Position numbers and translations under genes: made by a program. From Pleurotus djamor (taxonomy: Eukaryota > Basidiomycota > Agaricomycetes > Agaricales > Pleurotaceae): DNA of 64,000 nucleotides. The stretch is from assembly GCA_029747585.1 (NCBI GenBank), contig JAPEVF010000049.1, forward strand, positions 1 through 64,000. The letters are read 5' to 3'. The first letter of the stretch is position 1. Each line of letters opens with the position of its first letter. This document shows, piece after piece, positions 12,201-23,290 of this stretch. Under the pieces are notes generated by a model. It made no database searches. It was given only the letters and a program-made list of their open reading frames with translations, and was not told the origin of the DNA.

Positions 12201-15040
12201 CCGTAGGCGCCATCGGTGCAGTCCCCATTCCTACCACTTCCATCATTCAACTCGGAGCTCAACCAACCATCGCTGTCGTCGGGAGTCAAGCCCCCAGTGT
12301 CGTCTCACTTCCCCAACTCCAACATCAAGCGATCGCAGTTGATTTGACCTCCAATGTTCCTGACAGCCAAGCACCTGCAGTTTCTGGTGGTTCAATCTTT
12401 GTAGGAGGCACTTTCCTCCCTCAAGCGCCAATTGAATCCGCTACGCATACCTTGTCGTTGAACCAGCCAGCCAGCGCAAGTATTCTCATGAACGTGAATC
12501 AACCCCAACCTTCCATCGGACTTTCTGTTGTACAGCCAGCGACGGTTGTGGCGTTCAATACAAATTTGCAGCCTGCCGTAGGCTCGACTAACGTTCTCCA
12601 ACCTTCAACAGAGACAGGTAAAGTGCTTCCCAACATTGAGTATCATACCAGTCGTTAATTGCTTCATAGTATCGCAAGCAAGAGATCATCCTCTCCTCGC
12701 GTCTGCCTATATTACCAGTCAATCATCTTCTGGAATCGCACAGGCGTCCGATACCTCGTCGACGGTAAATCAGTCCGCTGCTATCGTTGGTCCCAAAACT
12801 TCTTCCATCATAATTCCGCCAGTTCTCGGTCCGGGAATTGATGTTAGTAGTGATCATGCGAATCCATCGAGCGCGACCATGGCACTCCTCGGAGCATTGT
12901 CGCCATTGACTACGTCGTCCGCTTCCACACTTCAAGTTCCACAAGGGCAAGGCGGTTCTGGAGGAATCGTCCAAGTTTCGACCGGTTCACCCGTCGTCCA
13001 GCCAACCTATATTGTGGCTAACGCACCCGCCCCTTCAAGCGCGTTACCATCTCAGGGATTGACCGTCACCACATCGGCACAACAGTCATCCATTGATAAT
13101 GCTCCGAATCAACAAGGATCAGTCAGCCTTTCTGTATCCCAACCTTCAGGACCTGATAGCCAGTCCCTAAGTCAATCCTTTGGAGGGATCACAACTACTG
13201 GGTCAAATCAAGTTATTGGCTCCAGCTCGGGTAGCAAGGCGGTATCCACTGCATCTTCCCAATCCTCCCCAGCCATCTCTGCATCTGGTCAGCTTGGCAT
13301 TTCCTTCAAAGTTGGAAGCGACGGCCAGCTACTCGCATCTCCGACGGTATCGGCGCAACCACTTCCTCCATCAGTAACGCAGAACCATCAACAACAGGCT
13401 GGTTCAGTGGGTTTTATCCAGTTCTCGCCTGGTTCACCTTCAATCCAACCGACATATGTCGTTGCGAACGCACCTGCTCCTTCGATCGTGTTACAGCCCC
13501 AGATATCTGTCATTACCACGTCCCAAACGACAGCACAACCAGCAATCAACATCTCGCCACCTCAGCAAGGTTCCTTCGGTTTCTCTGTATCCCAATCGTC
13601 TCTACCCTCGGCGAAGGTTTCTTACGAATCTACTCCAGTCGGTAGCTCTTCCAGTGTCGGGGGCCTCGTCTCGGTTGGAGTGACTCAACCTAGACCATAC
13701 GTCGATGTCGGTCCAAGCTCGATCGGTCAAGGAACATCCTTCACGTCTGCGCAATCCACAGCCCTATCATCAGCTCAACTTGGCGTTTCAACCAACGGAC
13801 CCGGGGAAATAAGTCTTGGAACAAACAGTCAGCCTCTAGCAACCTCGACCATAAAGCTTCAAGCGCCCGCCTTTTCCGCGGGAGAAGCGATCCCCGCAGG
13901 TGCCTCATCCTTGATCGACACCCCCGACCAATCCTCAAACGCTATGGTCTCAAATCCGCTGGCTTCTGTCGACACGCATTTCGGCGCTTCGGAAAGCAGC
14001 TCGGCTGCGGCAAGTCAAGTATCTAGCGTCAGATTCGCGCCAGCAACTCCCCAATCTATTCGCGTTGACCAAGTTAGCAATAGTCGCCCAGCCTTGGGTA
14101 CAGTCATTGGCGTCCAACCACAACAACTTAGCGCTCCACAAGTTTCGGTGGTCACAATCACAATCACTTCATTCCTGCCTCTGCCTACCTCTACTACAGC
14201 CTCACAGCCGCTCGTTGTTCCAGTCACCGGCGCCGCACTCTTATCCGGAAATCTCCCAGTCGCGGTTTCAGGAGGGGTTGTAGGTGATACGAGTAGTGTT
14301 GTACAAGGAGCCACCTCGTCCTCTCTGGTGGCAACAAGTGGTACCGCTGAAGGCCAAAGCGTCAGTTTCAATATGCCATCGGCGGTTAGCTCGTCCACAG
14401 TATCATCGCCTACTCGGCCGCAAACGGTAACATTAAACGGAGGGACATATACAAATGGCGGATCAAGTACCTTCCAGTCTGGTTCATTTCCCAACGTCCA
14501 ACCACAGCTTGTCGGTGTAGTAAACGTTCCACAACCATCCATCATTGCTGTAGCAAACCCCACGACATCGTTGTTCGCGCCATCTCCCCCTCAACCAACC
14601 ATCCGCATCATCCAGGTTCCTTCAGGTGGTCCCACCTCCGCTCAATCAACGCGACAGATATATGTCATTAACGATGGATCGTCTCCTGGTGGGCACAGGT
14701 TCGTTGGTGACGGGACGGGGCAGTCTTCAATTTACGGAAATACACGAGTGCTTCCGTATCTCCTTCAGCGACCTTCCACCACTACGATTACCTCCCCTGC
14801 CTTTCAAGGAGGTGTCACCGGGGCTAATCCGGCTTCGTATACGTTCGTCGTCAGCAAACAACCCATCAATTACGTTGGGGCACTTCCTCGACCTGATCAT
14901 GACGCCTCAAATGGTGGCACGGCTAATCTGGTACGACCCGTGAACTTGACAGAGGATCATCCTGAAGGTAAATCCAACTCTTGTTGCTTGCATAGACATA
15001 TAATTCACGCGCGTTGACCAGCTACATAGTACTTAGATAG
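9238..15040 (+). CDS. giant secreted low-complexity AVPVPQ-family protein
   Basis: Six exons: 9238-11339, 11395-11556, 11608-11863, 11915-12617, 12670-14967, 15030-15040, with introns of 51-62 bp. The frame closes at 1,843 residues. Signal peptide MRVGVSGVLALAVAVAA is followed by VPVPQ and a segment GLPIVGPVLTSVLDLVNRLP, shared in kind with the two smaller genes downstream. The rest is Ser/Val/Ala/Pro/Gln/Thr-rich and probably disordered. Exon 1 has imperfect repeats built on QASF, SSQP, VIAGG(A/T)PG and VPTQ; exon 5 has two copies of a larger unit with QPTYIVANAPAPS (about 12960 and 13400) and QQGS(V/F) about 440 bp apart. There are few cysteines, so it is not hydrophobin-like. A cell-wall, matrix or adhesive role is conceivable, but nothing proves one. 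Confidence 0.82.
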
Positions 15041-15806
15041 ACATAGTCAGACCGGACGCCTGGTTGAAAATACGCCCGATGTCCGTACCAATGTCTCTAG
15101 AAAAGATTGAGATGCTTTTACTCTTTTGTGACGTACCCGGCCAAGGCGATCAGCAAGCCTATATTTATTCTTAACGAAAAGAAAATCGAAATGAGGTGAA
15201 TTGAAATCAAGATATGAACGTGATGACCTTGAAAGCAATCAGTGACCGGAGTTGAAATTGTGACGGTGCTTCTTCTCTTTGTACCGTCTGGAGCGTTTAC
15301 AAACCTGACGACTCATTCACACCTTCGATACGCTTGGCCCACTACGAACTAGTCTCACTTTCAAAGCTCAAAATTGCGACATTCGTCCTCTTAAAAGCTA
15401 GGGTTGCTTGCCTCCGGTGACTCACACCCTGACCGATACTTCCTTGATGCGCTACTAGTATTCGAGACTATTCACCGACCCCCAAACCCGCCACAGGGTG
15501 TCGCCATTTCTCAAAGCGAATAACGTAGTATTCGGTTCTCGGCGCCTCCACCTCATTCTTCATCGTAGCCCATGTCATCTCTCGCATCAAGGGACAATCA
15601 CATTCTTGTCCCCTTCGGATCCGATTTTTGTGACTTTAGCCCAGCCACGCCGCCTCCACAATGAATAAAAGCGGAGGGGTGTCCTCTAGGATACTTCAGG
15701 CTCAACCACCCAGGTCAAGCATTGTCTCCTACCACTCAAGTAAGCTTCTAACGCATGCCTTGATATGCCCAACATCTGACAATATTTGCCTGCAAGCCAG
15801 TCAATA
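15041..15806. promoter_or_regulatory. intergenic and promoter of AVPVPQ paralogue 2
   Basis: An AT-rich AATAAAAG box at about 15663-15670 is followed by a leader (CAACCACCCAGGT near 15705) that recurs before the third paralogue at about 17438 and 17468. A splice-like CAAGTAAGC near 15737 and AAGCCAG near 15794 suggest a 5' UTR intron in both paralogues. Confidence 0.5.
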
Positions 15807-16316
15807 ATGCGTGTCATCGTTATTTCCACGCTTGGTTTTGTGGTCCTAGCAGGCGCCGTCCCCGTTCCTCAATTGGCCATTCTCAATCCTGATTTTGACC
15901 GAAGCTCTTTGTCGCGAATTCCCCTCATCGGGCCGGGACTCAACGGCATCGCCAATCAAATCTTCGATGTCGCATCCTCCCTCCCAGAACCTGGCCCAAT
16001 CCTATCTGCCCTTCTCGGAAAAGAGTATCGTCCGTTTCCCGGAGTAGTCGTACCTCCCGCTCCCGTCTTAGTAGCCGCTGCACCTGTTCCAGTTGTGCAC
16101 GCTGCTGCTGTCTCTGCTCCACAAACGCCCGCTATCAACATTGTCGACAGCAGCACAAGCGCAGGTGCAGCTCCCGCCGCTCAGGATGTGTCTAGTGATA
16201 CAACCCTCCCTCCAGCTGATGCGACTGCGCCTGCTGACGACACTACTGCACCTGGTACGTCCATTGAACTTGCTCCTTCTTACTTTCCTGACACCGCGCG
16301 TTCAACAGCGTCCTGA
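15807..16316 (+). CDS. small secreted AVPVPQ-family protein (paralogue 2)
   Basis: Exons 15807-16254 and 16309-16316. Signal peptide MRVIVISTLGFVVLAGA, then VPVPQLAILNPDFDRSSLSR and IPLIGPGLNGIANQIFDVAS. A proline/alanine/valine-rich middle and a Ser/Thr/Asp/Ala-rich tail follow (TTLPPADATAPADDTTAP). It aligns along its whole length with the gene at 17570 and at the N-terminus with the giant gene. The intron is 54 bp, a multiple of three and free of stops, so retention gives an 18-residue longer product ending at the same TGA. Extracellular, unknown function, no cysteine framework. Confidence 0.8.
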   Translation: MRVIVISTLGFVVLAGAVPVPQLAILNPDFDRSSLSRIPLIGPGLNGIANQIFDVASSLPEPGPILSALLGKEYRPFPGVVVPPAPVLVAAAPVPVVHAAAVSAPQTPAINIVDSSTSAGAAPAAQDVSSDTTLPPADATAPADDTTAPGTSIELAPSYFPDTARSTAS

Positions 16317-16442
16317 TGGCCTTACCTCGATGTTTCCTCCCCTGTGACGAACAGGGTTAAGCGCGAGCCACCGTTCCTCCCTCTCGGGTACTTGTAATCG
16401 TAGTTCACATATTGTAGTTTTACCTAGAAGATCCATCGATGG

Positions 16443-16477
16443 TTGCGCCCGGGGGATTAGTAATCCCCCGGGCGCAA
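16443..16477. repeat. perfect 17-bp-arm palindrome
   Basis: TTGCGCCCGGGGGATTA, one G at 16460, then its exact reverse complement. It sits in the 3' flank of AVPVPQ paralogue 2. No matching element ends or target duplication were seen around it. The motif CCCCCGGGCGCAAAC is loosely similar to CCCCCCGCGCAAAC inside the insertion at 23716-24304. Confidence 0.8.
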
Positions 16478-16589
16478 ACTTCTGTTTCTCAAGCTCTTTC
16501 ATGCTGGCTGGTCGAGTAGGTTCGTCGCTTCGCAATACTTCGTCTACTCGCGTTTCTAGTATTCAGAGGTGCCCTGAGTCAAAGACTGC

Positions 16590-16955
16590 CATGATATCTT
16601 CCTTGGAAGCATTTCGGTGAAGTCTGCGATTATACACAATCTTCTCTCGGATACCAACCCCCCAGCTACTGTTTATTATCCCATCGACCCATGTATCTTT
16701 GCACTAAAAAGAGACGACGTGTAAACGACATGGATATGGCATAAGGCTGATACCGACCTTGTTGCTTTGTGACATCCATTCCTCTTTTGTCAAGGACTTG
16801 CTTGTGATGGCACGGTACTGTCCCAGATATTGCCATTTCGATGGTTCGAACTTGGTGATGAGTCGATGAGGTCCAGATTTCAGTCCGTCTTCGCAATCTT
16901 CGGCGTGGGCATCACCAACGACGAAGTAAAACCTGAAACGATCGGTCACGGTCAT
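16590..16955 (-). pseudogene. truncated fragment of the IDLT-motif gene family
   Basis: Homologous to about 18990-19350 of the gene copy at 18832-20618. It retains part of the conserved domain (GPHRLITKFEPSKWQYLGQY, KSLTKEEWMS), a relic intron and the following exon (CKDTWVDGI, SSWGVGIREKI). Upstream of about 16936 and downstream of 16590 the homology stops, so the N-terminal exons and final exon are missing. It lies between two AVPVPQ genes in the opposite orientation, suggesting a partial duplication. Confidence 0.75.
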
Positions 16956-17569
16956 GCTTTTTATGTCACACTTGGGCAGGGTCCAGGCCTCATCTCAGGG
17001 TCCCTTCTTTCTCTGACCTCTACCCTCTCTGCACTCTAAACTCGGTTCCACCCGTCCTGGCACAGAGACCAATTTCGACTGGAATTGCGTCTGCACTATG
17101 TGAGTCTGATACTTCACTATGTTATTTCTATGATCAAGCTGTCCAAATTCTCGCTACCAGGGACCAATCTGAATGAAAACATCCAAGGCTCGGTTCACAC
17201 TCACACCCAATTTGGTCGACAGTGATTTTGGGTCTTCAATGCCTCATTCACTATCGAGTCGGCTGCAAGGTGCCTCAGTACCCGACAGTCTTCCCAGAGC
17301 AAGCAAGATCTTCGGCTCCTGATGCGAACCCAACTCCCCATAGCTCATGTCGTCTCTGGCCTTCGAGCGAAAACACCAATCTTTCGGACCCGACCACTAA
17401 TCTAGCCACGTAGCATGGAGCTCAACCTCGAATAAAAGCTGAGCGAAGTCCTCCGTTAATACCTCAGGCCAACCACCCAGGTAAAGCTCTATCATCTGCA
17501 CCACCAAAGTAAGCCTCCATCGTACGTTCGCTTACTTCTCTCTGACATCCACCTTCAAGCCCGTCAATC
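16956..17569. promoter_or_regulatory. upstream region of AVPVPQ paralogue 3
   Basis: No gene. The last 150 bp match the promoter and leader of paralogue 2: GAATAAAAGC near 17431, CAACCACCCAGGTAAAG near 17467 and a possible leader intron ending just before the ATG. Confidence 0.45.
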
Positions 17570-18235
17570 ATGCGTGTCACCGTCACCTCCGCGCTCGGAT
17601 TTGTGGTCCTTGCAGGCGCTGTGCCTGTCCCTCAGCTATCCCTTCTCAACCCAGCCGTTGGAGTTGGGTTTGATCGAAGTGCTTTGTCACGAGTCCCCCT
17701 CGTTGGACCGATAGCCAACTCCATCGCTAATACGGTCTTTGACATCGCTTCCGGCCTCCCCGTCGCTGGTCCAATCCTGGCCGGTCTTCTGGGCGGAGGG
17801 TATCATCCCTACGCTGCGCCCGTCGTTGCTTCCCATCCGGTCATCGTGGCAGGCACACCCGTTTCAGTTGTGCATGCAGTCACCCCAGTTGTTTCAGCTG
17901 TTGCTGTTGCTGCTCCCCCAGCACCTGCTATCAGCATCGTCGACAACAGCGCAAACGCTGCTGCTGCTCCCGCTGCTCCCGATGCGTCTAATGATACAAT
18001 CACCCCTCCAACTGACGTCGCTCCTGCGTCCGACTCCACTGACAATGCCCCACCATCCGCCGCCGATGCACCTGCTGCTGATACCGCGGCCGATGCAACT
18101 GTTACTGACGCTGCGCCTGCTGATGCCCCCACTGCTGATGCTGCGCCTGCTGACGACAGTGCTGCACCTGGTAAGCATATCAGATTTCGTTTCATCATCG
18201 TTTACTCTCTTGACACCGTCTTTTCAGCTTCATAA
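17570..18235 (+). CDS. small secreted AVPVPQ-family protein (paralogue 3)
   Basis: Exons 17570-18170 and 18228-18235. Signal peptide MRVTVTSALGFVVLAGA followed by VPVPQLSLLNPAVGVGFDRS and VPLVGPIANSIANTVFDIAS. The C-terminal half is a run of Ala/Asp/Thr/Pro repeats (DAAPADAPTADAAPADDSAA). It is longer than paralogue 2 because of this repeat expansion. The 57-bp intron is stop-free and a multiple of three, as in paralogue 2, so both spliced and unspliced reads end at the same TAA. The 3' flank also matches paralogue 2, showing a whole-gene duplication. Predicted extracellular and disordered; function unknown. Confidence 0.8.
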   Translation: MRVTVTSALGFVVLAGAVPVPQLSLLNPAVGVGFDRSALSRVPLVGPIANSIANTVFDIASGLPVAGPILAGLLGGGYHPYAAPVVASHPVIVAGTPVSVVHAVTPVVSAVAVAAPPAPAISIVDNSANAAAAPAAPDASNDTITPPTDVAPASDSTDNAPPSAADAPAADTAADATVTDAAPADAPTADAAPADDSAAPGKHIRFRFIIVYSLDTVFSAS

Positions 18236-18831
18236 AAGCCTTACCTCGATGCTCCTTCCTCTATCTCGAATAGGGCTGAGCGCGGGTTCCCCACTTGTGT
18301 ACTGGTAGTCTCCGTGTATATCTCTACCTTAGAACAATCAAAGGCTTTTACGCTGTATTTCGACATGGACTGAACAACCTCTGCGATGAAGTCAAGCTTA
18401 TCAGCCTTCTGGCATCAAAATATATAGAGTGTGACTTAACTTGCTGATTGATCACGATAGCAAGGAATACATATCCAGAGTTTTGTTGATTACAATGACA
18501 AGCTAGCCCACGGGCGTCCGATACATACCAAATTCAACTGAACGCTATGGCGCATTCCCCTTACTGGTTGCTTACAGTCACTGGAGGTCCTGGGAGGAAG
18601 CAAGAGCGGTCTCATCGGGATTGTAAAAGGTCGTGGACCATAGCTGTCGGGATGATCTATAGTTTGTGTGAACCGTAATACCCAGAGAAACGTACAACAC
18701 GATGGCGTGGAGCTGAAATTTCTTCAAAGTCCAACCGAAGTTCAAATTGAGTTCAAACGTTAGCAAAACGTTATATAACGACTTGTGTTTACCAGGCTAG
18801 CAAAACGTTAGAAACGCCTTTGGCATTCACA
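18236..18831. other. intergenic, convergent gene ends
   Basis: Holds the 3' flank of AVPVPQ paralogue 3 and the downstream side of the minus-strand family copy. GCAAAACGTTA occurs twice (about 18761 and 18799). No gene seen. Confidence 0.5.
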
Positions 18832-20618
18832 TCATAGTGGATGTAGACTAGGTAACCTCTGATTGACTAGACTGAGCTGGAAAGCTTCGTCATAGTCCAC
18901 ACATTTCATCCCCCATACAGCGATAAACTGGGTACCCCAGCTTGTCAGCCAATTCACGCCAGAGACGCGTAAGTAAAGGACCAACCATTTCTCCGGAGTC
19001 AAACGCTGACATGATGTCTTCTTTAGATGGATTGTCATTAAGTCCGTGAGCGTACGCAATCTTCTCTCGGATACGAACACCCCAGCTGCTCTTGAGTATC
19101 CCGTCAATCCACGTATCCTTGCACTAGAAAAGCGATGGCCCGTTGAGTCAAACGGATATACGGTAGGGGGGTTAGTCGTGACCTTATTGCTTAGGGACAT
19201 CCACTCTTCCTTCGTCAAGGATTTGCTTGGAATAGCGCGATACTGTCCAAGATATTGCCATTTCGCCGGCTCGAACTTGGTGATGAGTCGATGAGGTCCA
19301 GATTTCAATCCGACATCACAATCTTCAGCGTGCACATCACCAACGGCGAAGTAGAAACCCGGCGCGCCAGGAAACTTCGGTGCGTTGGGATGCCAATCGT
19401 AATTTAGGCACATGAAGTCTCAGATCCCATGGCGAGCGATTTTCTGTTTGCTCGGTCTGGGAAAGGCTTCCTGAGGGTTTCCGCCGTAAAGCCCTGATAT
19501 GACTTTCCGGGTGGTAGGTTTATCGCGGAATTCAGGGTCGAGAGCAATGGGGTAAAGACGATGACCACCAATTCGGGCGTAGCGCTCAGCAAAAATATCG
19601 AAGGGTATCACCAACTCGTTCTTGATAGCTTTAATCTTAGGCTAATTTGAGTCGCGTCAGAGCTTCAACTCGGCGGAAAGATTTAAGAAGAAAGGGACGT
19701 TCACGTACATTGAAATCAATATTGATTTGTGGCTCATCCGAAGGGGGTTCTACCGGAGTCTCGAGTGTAAGATCTATAATGTCTGGGTCCGCCGCATCTG
19801 GGGGTGTACTCGAAGAACGTCGGACCGCTGTTTCCGAGGCAGTGGGTGAGGGGTGCTCAACGTGGTCTGGAAAAGGTGGTGGAGTAGCCAAGTCATCAAC
19901 ATCCATGGCGTCGAGCTCGGAAAAGCTTCTGAAACGAGCAGGAGATGTTGACCTCCCGGCGTCAGGTGCCTCAGTCTTTGGTAAGGAGGTCAGAGTCATG
20001 AAAAGATTGCGGGCGGAAGTGTACTCACCAGAGAAACCACACTTTCATGGCGAGCAGGGGGCATAAAGTCCAACGTATTTTCATCCTCCGGAGGCTCACT
20101 TCTACGAGACGACTGGGTAATAGAAGGACGGGTATTCTGTGTCCAAGAATTGTCATACTGCGAAAGAGTATATAAGCGTCAGTGGGTCATTGCTGGAGTG
20201 CTCTTACCGTAAAACGTGTCAAATTTCGCCTGTAGGAACGCATCACAGACTGCTTCGAGGGAACTTCAATCCAGCATACAAGGCATCGTCGGGAAAAGCG
20301 TGGCCGATGAGTGTCTAAAAGTTGAGTAAGAATCCGGTACTAGTTATGGGAGCGAGCCGCGATAGAGTGTACATACTTTCCTCGCGTTTCATGCATTTCT
20401 CATCGTCTGTGACATCTTCAAGTTTGCCCTACAAATGGAACATTGAAGTCGACTTTTATGGATGGAAAAATCAAGAGAATTACCTCAGATTTGAATTGGT
20501 GAGATGCCATCGACGCGGCAGGCGAATGCTCCCGGTCACTGGCAAACGGACTTGCATGTTCAAGTTTTGGCTTGACATCACGGCGCAACGGACTGGAAGG
20601 AGAGCTGAACGTGGGCAT
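18832..20618 (-). pseudogene. IDLT-motif gene family, diverged middle copy with internal TGA
   Basis: Eight exons: 20484-20618, 20377-20428, 20208-20314, 20029-20157, 19709-19975, 19183-19641, 18986-19123, 18832-18927. The start is MPTFSSPSSPLRRDVKPK. A SIM-like DIIDLTLE lies in exon 5 and the conserved domain in exons 6-8 (CLNYDWHPNAPKFPGAPG, FEPAKWQYLGQY, FIAVWGMKCVDYDE). All junctions keep phase, but codon 19420-19422 is TGA in RHGI*DFMCLNYD where the other copies read HGIDDFMC, so the C-terminal domain would be lost. Two donors (GTCACG and GTTGGT) are weak. Diverged from the inverted pair but clearly paralogous. Confidence 0.75.
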
Positions 20619-20857
20619 ATTTTATGGTGTAGACACTTTGAGTACTGGGTGCGAGGGTCCCTTGGCACTTGAGATGCTTACACTCTTGAGCTCAGGTTTG
20701 GGTTAGCAAGCTGCAAGGGTTGACGCGGGCCAAAGCGTTCCAGTTCAGGGGCACAACGCGGTCACGTGCTCAACGTTTCAACCACTAAGCTGGATCGGCA
20801 AACATCGAGATGTTGTCAAGGCGACAACTCGGACTGCTTTTGACTTCAACATCTTCC
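20619..20857. promoter_or_regulatory. 239-bp bidirectional promoter between two family copies
   Basis: The middle copy (minus) and the right copy (plus) start head to head. The interval contains CGGTCACGTG at about 20758-20767, which is also present in the 5' flank of the left copy near 1766-1775. CACGTG is a typical bHLH site; its use here is inferred. Confidence 0.5.
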
Positions 20858-22549
20858 ATGAAAGACGGAGAAGACGAAGATGTAAAACCGAAGACTGAAG
20901 AGCTAGGTAAATCGTTGCCTGCTCCCTGTCTCCCATCACGCGCGCGTCCCGCCCTCCACGCCAGAGCCGCCAAGAAGGAGGAAGAGGAAGCTCCTGATTC
21001 TCTTAAACCCGAGGTGGGTGTGTACGGCCTCTGTTATTCCTACCGAAATGATGATTCACGATATAGGTCAAGGATGAGGATAAATCCGGTCTCTTATCGC
21101 CCTCTAGCGAAGGAATAACGAGGACAGGGCTAAATGTTGGTAGCGGAAACGGTAAGTGACTGTCGAGTTCTTCTCGATTCTTGCTCAGCTCAAGACTGAA
21201 TCATACTATCAACTTAGATACTCGCATTCTTCCTTGTTATCCTCCGTTCTGGGTTGAACCTCCGACAAAGTCTCAAGTATTGCGTAGTTACCGCCTCCAA
21301 CGACAGCATCGTGTTGTAGGCTCCCCTTACTTCTTTTCGTTCCTTTGAATCTTCATATTCATTTGGTAGGAAGCTGGAGCGACAAAGTCCAGCTTGTCAT
21401 CTCGTACTCCGAAGCTTCGTGGCTCGTCTCCTGCCGTACCCCGCCCCGATGCCATCAACGACGAGCCTCCTGTAGCAGTCATCGCGGACCAAGAGCTCAC
21501 TGTAAGTGGTCGAAGCTGTACAGTGACTTCCTGGTAGTAACGAGATCGCGACAGGCCGGATCAGCGACCCAGCTGCGAGGACGATCGCCTGCCCAATCTA
21601 TTTTTGGACTCGACCATGATGCTATGGACATTGACGACATGAACATGCCACCGTTGGACCCCATTAGCCGGCTCTCGTCCCTGACACCAGGTCCCGAAGA
21701 ACCACGTACTCCCTCGGCAACAGAGAATCCTATCGTCATAGATCTCACTGGGGTCAATGACGATAATGTTATGGGTATAGCCCCGGAGCCACCTATCGTT
21801 CGTCAGGAGGAAGAGCCGGTTTTGCTGCCTCAGGAAGATGGTCAAGCCGTGACTATGCCACTTGAAATGGAGATAAATGTACGTGTTCAAACCATCACCA
21901 ACGGGCTCACACTCACATGTGACATGGCCTTGTCCAGCCCAAGATCAAGAAACGCAAGACGGAGATGATGGTTTCACTGAACACCTTTGCCGAACGCTAT
22001 GCCCAACTCGGCCATGAACGGTTCCCCATCACCCTCAGCGCGGTTGAGCGTGACGTCCTATTCAGTCGTTCGCGCATCTCGTCCCTTTATGGTGGTAACA
22101 CACAACAAACATTTCCTCGTACAAGTGAGAAGCAGCGTGCACTCCATGGAATCGACGACTTCATGTGCTTGAACTACGATATGAATCCGAATGCACCTGA
22201 ATTCCCTGGATGCCCGGGTTTCTTTTTTACAATCGGATGGGAGCACGCTGAGGAGGGAGAACGTTGGCCTGGTCCCTACCGACTCATTACGAGGTTTGAG
22301 CCTTCGAAATGGGGCTACCTCGGTCAATACCAGCTTAGCCCGAACAAGTCGTTGACGAAGGAAGAGTGGCATGCCCAGAAACCCAAGGTATGTTGTTCAG
22401 CCGCTGTTGACTTGGATCCCGACACTCCTTTGCTGACGATTGCTGCAGTTTCGCAGGACTTGGGTACGCGAAATTTTCAAGAAGGGTTGGGGTGTTGATG
22501 TCCGCTTCAAAGCGGCTCTTCGTGCTCGACTCGGTCGATTCCCGACTGA
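20770..22549. repeat. right arm of the large inverted duplication
   Basis: Aligns in reverse complement with 1-1780. Introns and exons are both conserved, so the duplication was at DNA level. Position 22549 pairs with window base 1, so the true right end of homology cannot be set from this window. Confidence 0.85.
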
Positions 22550-22821
22550 CGAAGACGATGCCCTTCATGAAGCTGACCGCGAGAACCTGACTGCACATGC
22601 TACAGAGGAACAAGTCTTTGTGTGTCTGGATGCTGGAGAGATTGTTAGTCGGTTTCTCTTCTTACCCTGGAATTTACTTGATTGACCCGTCATACATCAT
22701 CATTTAGTTCATCTGTGTATGGGGCCTGAAGTGTGTTGGTTACGACGAAGAATTCCAATTGAGCTTAATCAACGAAACTACATGGTGCGGGCGTGTCAAT
22801 CGACGAAGTCCTACTGTATAG
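20858..22821 (+). CDS. IDLT-motif protein (possibly DUF6697), right copy, intact
   Basis: Eight exons: 20858-21013, 21067-21151, 21218-21276, 21370-21501, 21555-21878, 21938-22387, 22449-22643, 22708-22821; all phases close, giving 504 residues. The N-terminal half is charged, Pro/Ser-rich and probably disordered, with NPIVIDLTGVNDDN, which fits a SUMO-interaction motif. The C-terminal half is the family domain: LYGGNTQQTFPR, CLNYDMNPNAPEFPG, FEPSKWGYLGQY, KSLTKEEW, WGLKCVGYDEEFQLSL. No catalytic motif is recognised. This is the only one of four copies here without a visible break. Compared with the left copy, the donor of intron 3 has lost AGTA (GTATTG instead of GTAAGTATTG), which may affect splicing. 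Confidence 0.75.
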
Positions 22822-23290
22822 AATGAGCCTATGTGCATATCATCTTTTTACCGCTTTACGTGCTGCTACAATACCCCAACTTTGTCTCCCAAATGAATGG
22901 ATTTTCAATATAGACATTGCCGAAAGGATTTGCTATACTCTATGTTAGAAACCCGCCGGCGTGTCCAGCTTGATGACCAGCTCGAATGTGCCACCGAAAG
23001 GTACAAACTCAAAATGAGCACACGGAGGCGCACACAGACCGGGAGTTGCATAGGCGTCTCAGCTTGAGGTTTTGTGGGCAGTGGTCAATGAGGTGTGAGG
23101 TGCGCAGAGGTGTTGGGTGAGTCCTACGAGCGGGATTGCTCCACCGTATGGTACATGTTGTGATGATTGCCATGGATACCTTCACTGTGCGAGCTCACAT
23201 TCACCGATTCTGGTATGTATGCAGAAAGTTGAGGTTCGTCATTCTCGATTCGAACATTGACTATGTACGGGACAACAAGTTATCCGCCTA
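22822..23290. other. intergenic, nothing recognised
   Basis: Contains the 3' flank of the right family copy and the 3' flank of small secreted paralogue 3. No gene or repeat was seen. Confidence 0.5.

Noticed and set aside
18832..19413. Unspliced frame taken as the whole gene
   Set aside because: It reads through two introns that align as introns in the paralogues and begins after the internal TGA.
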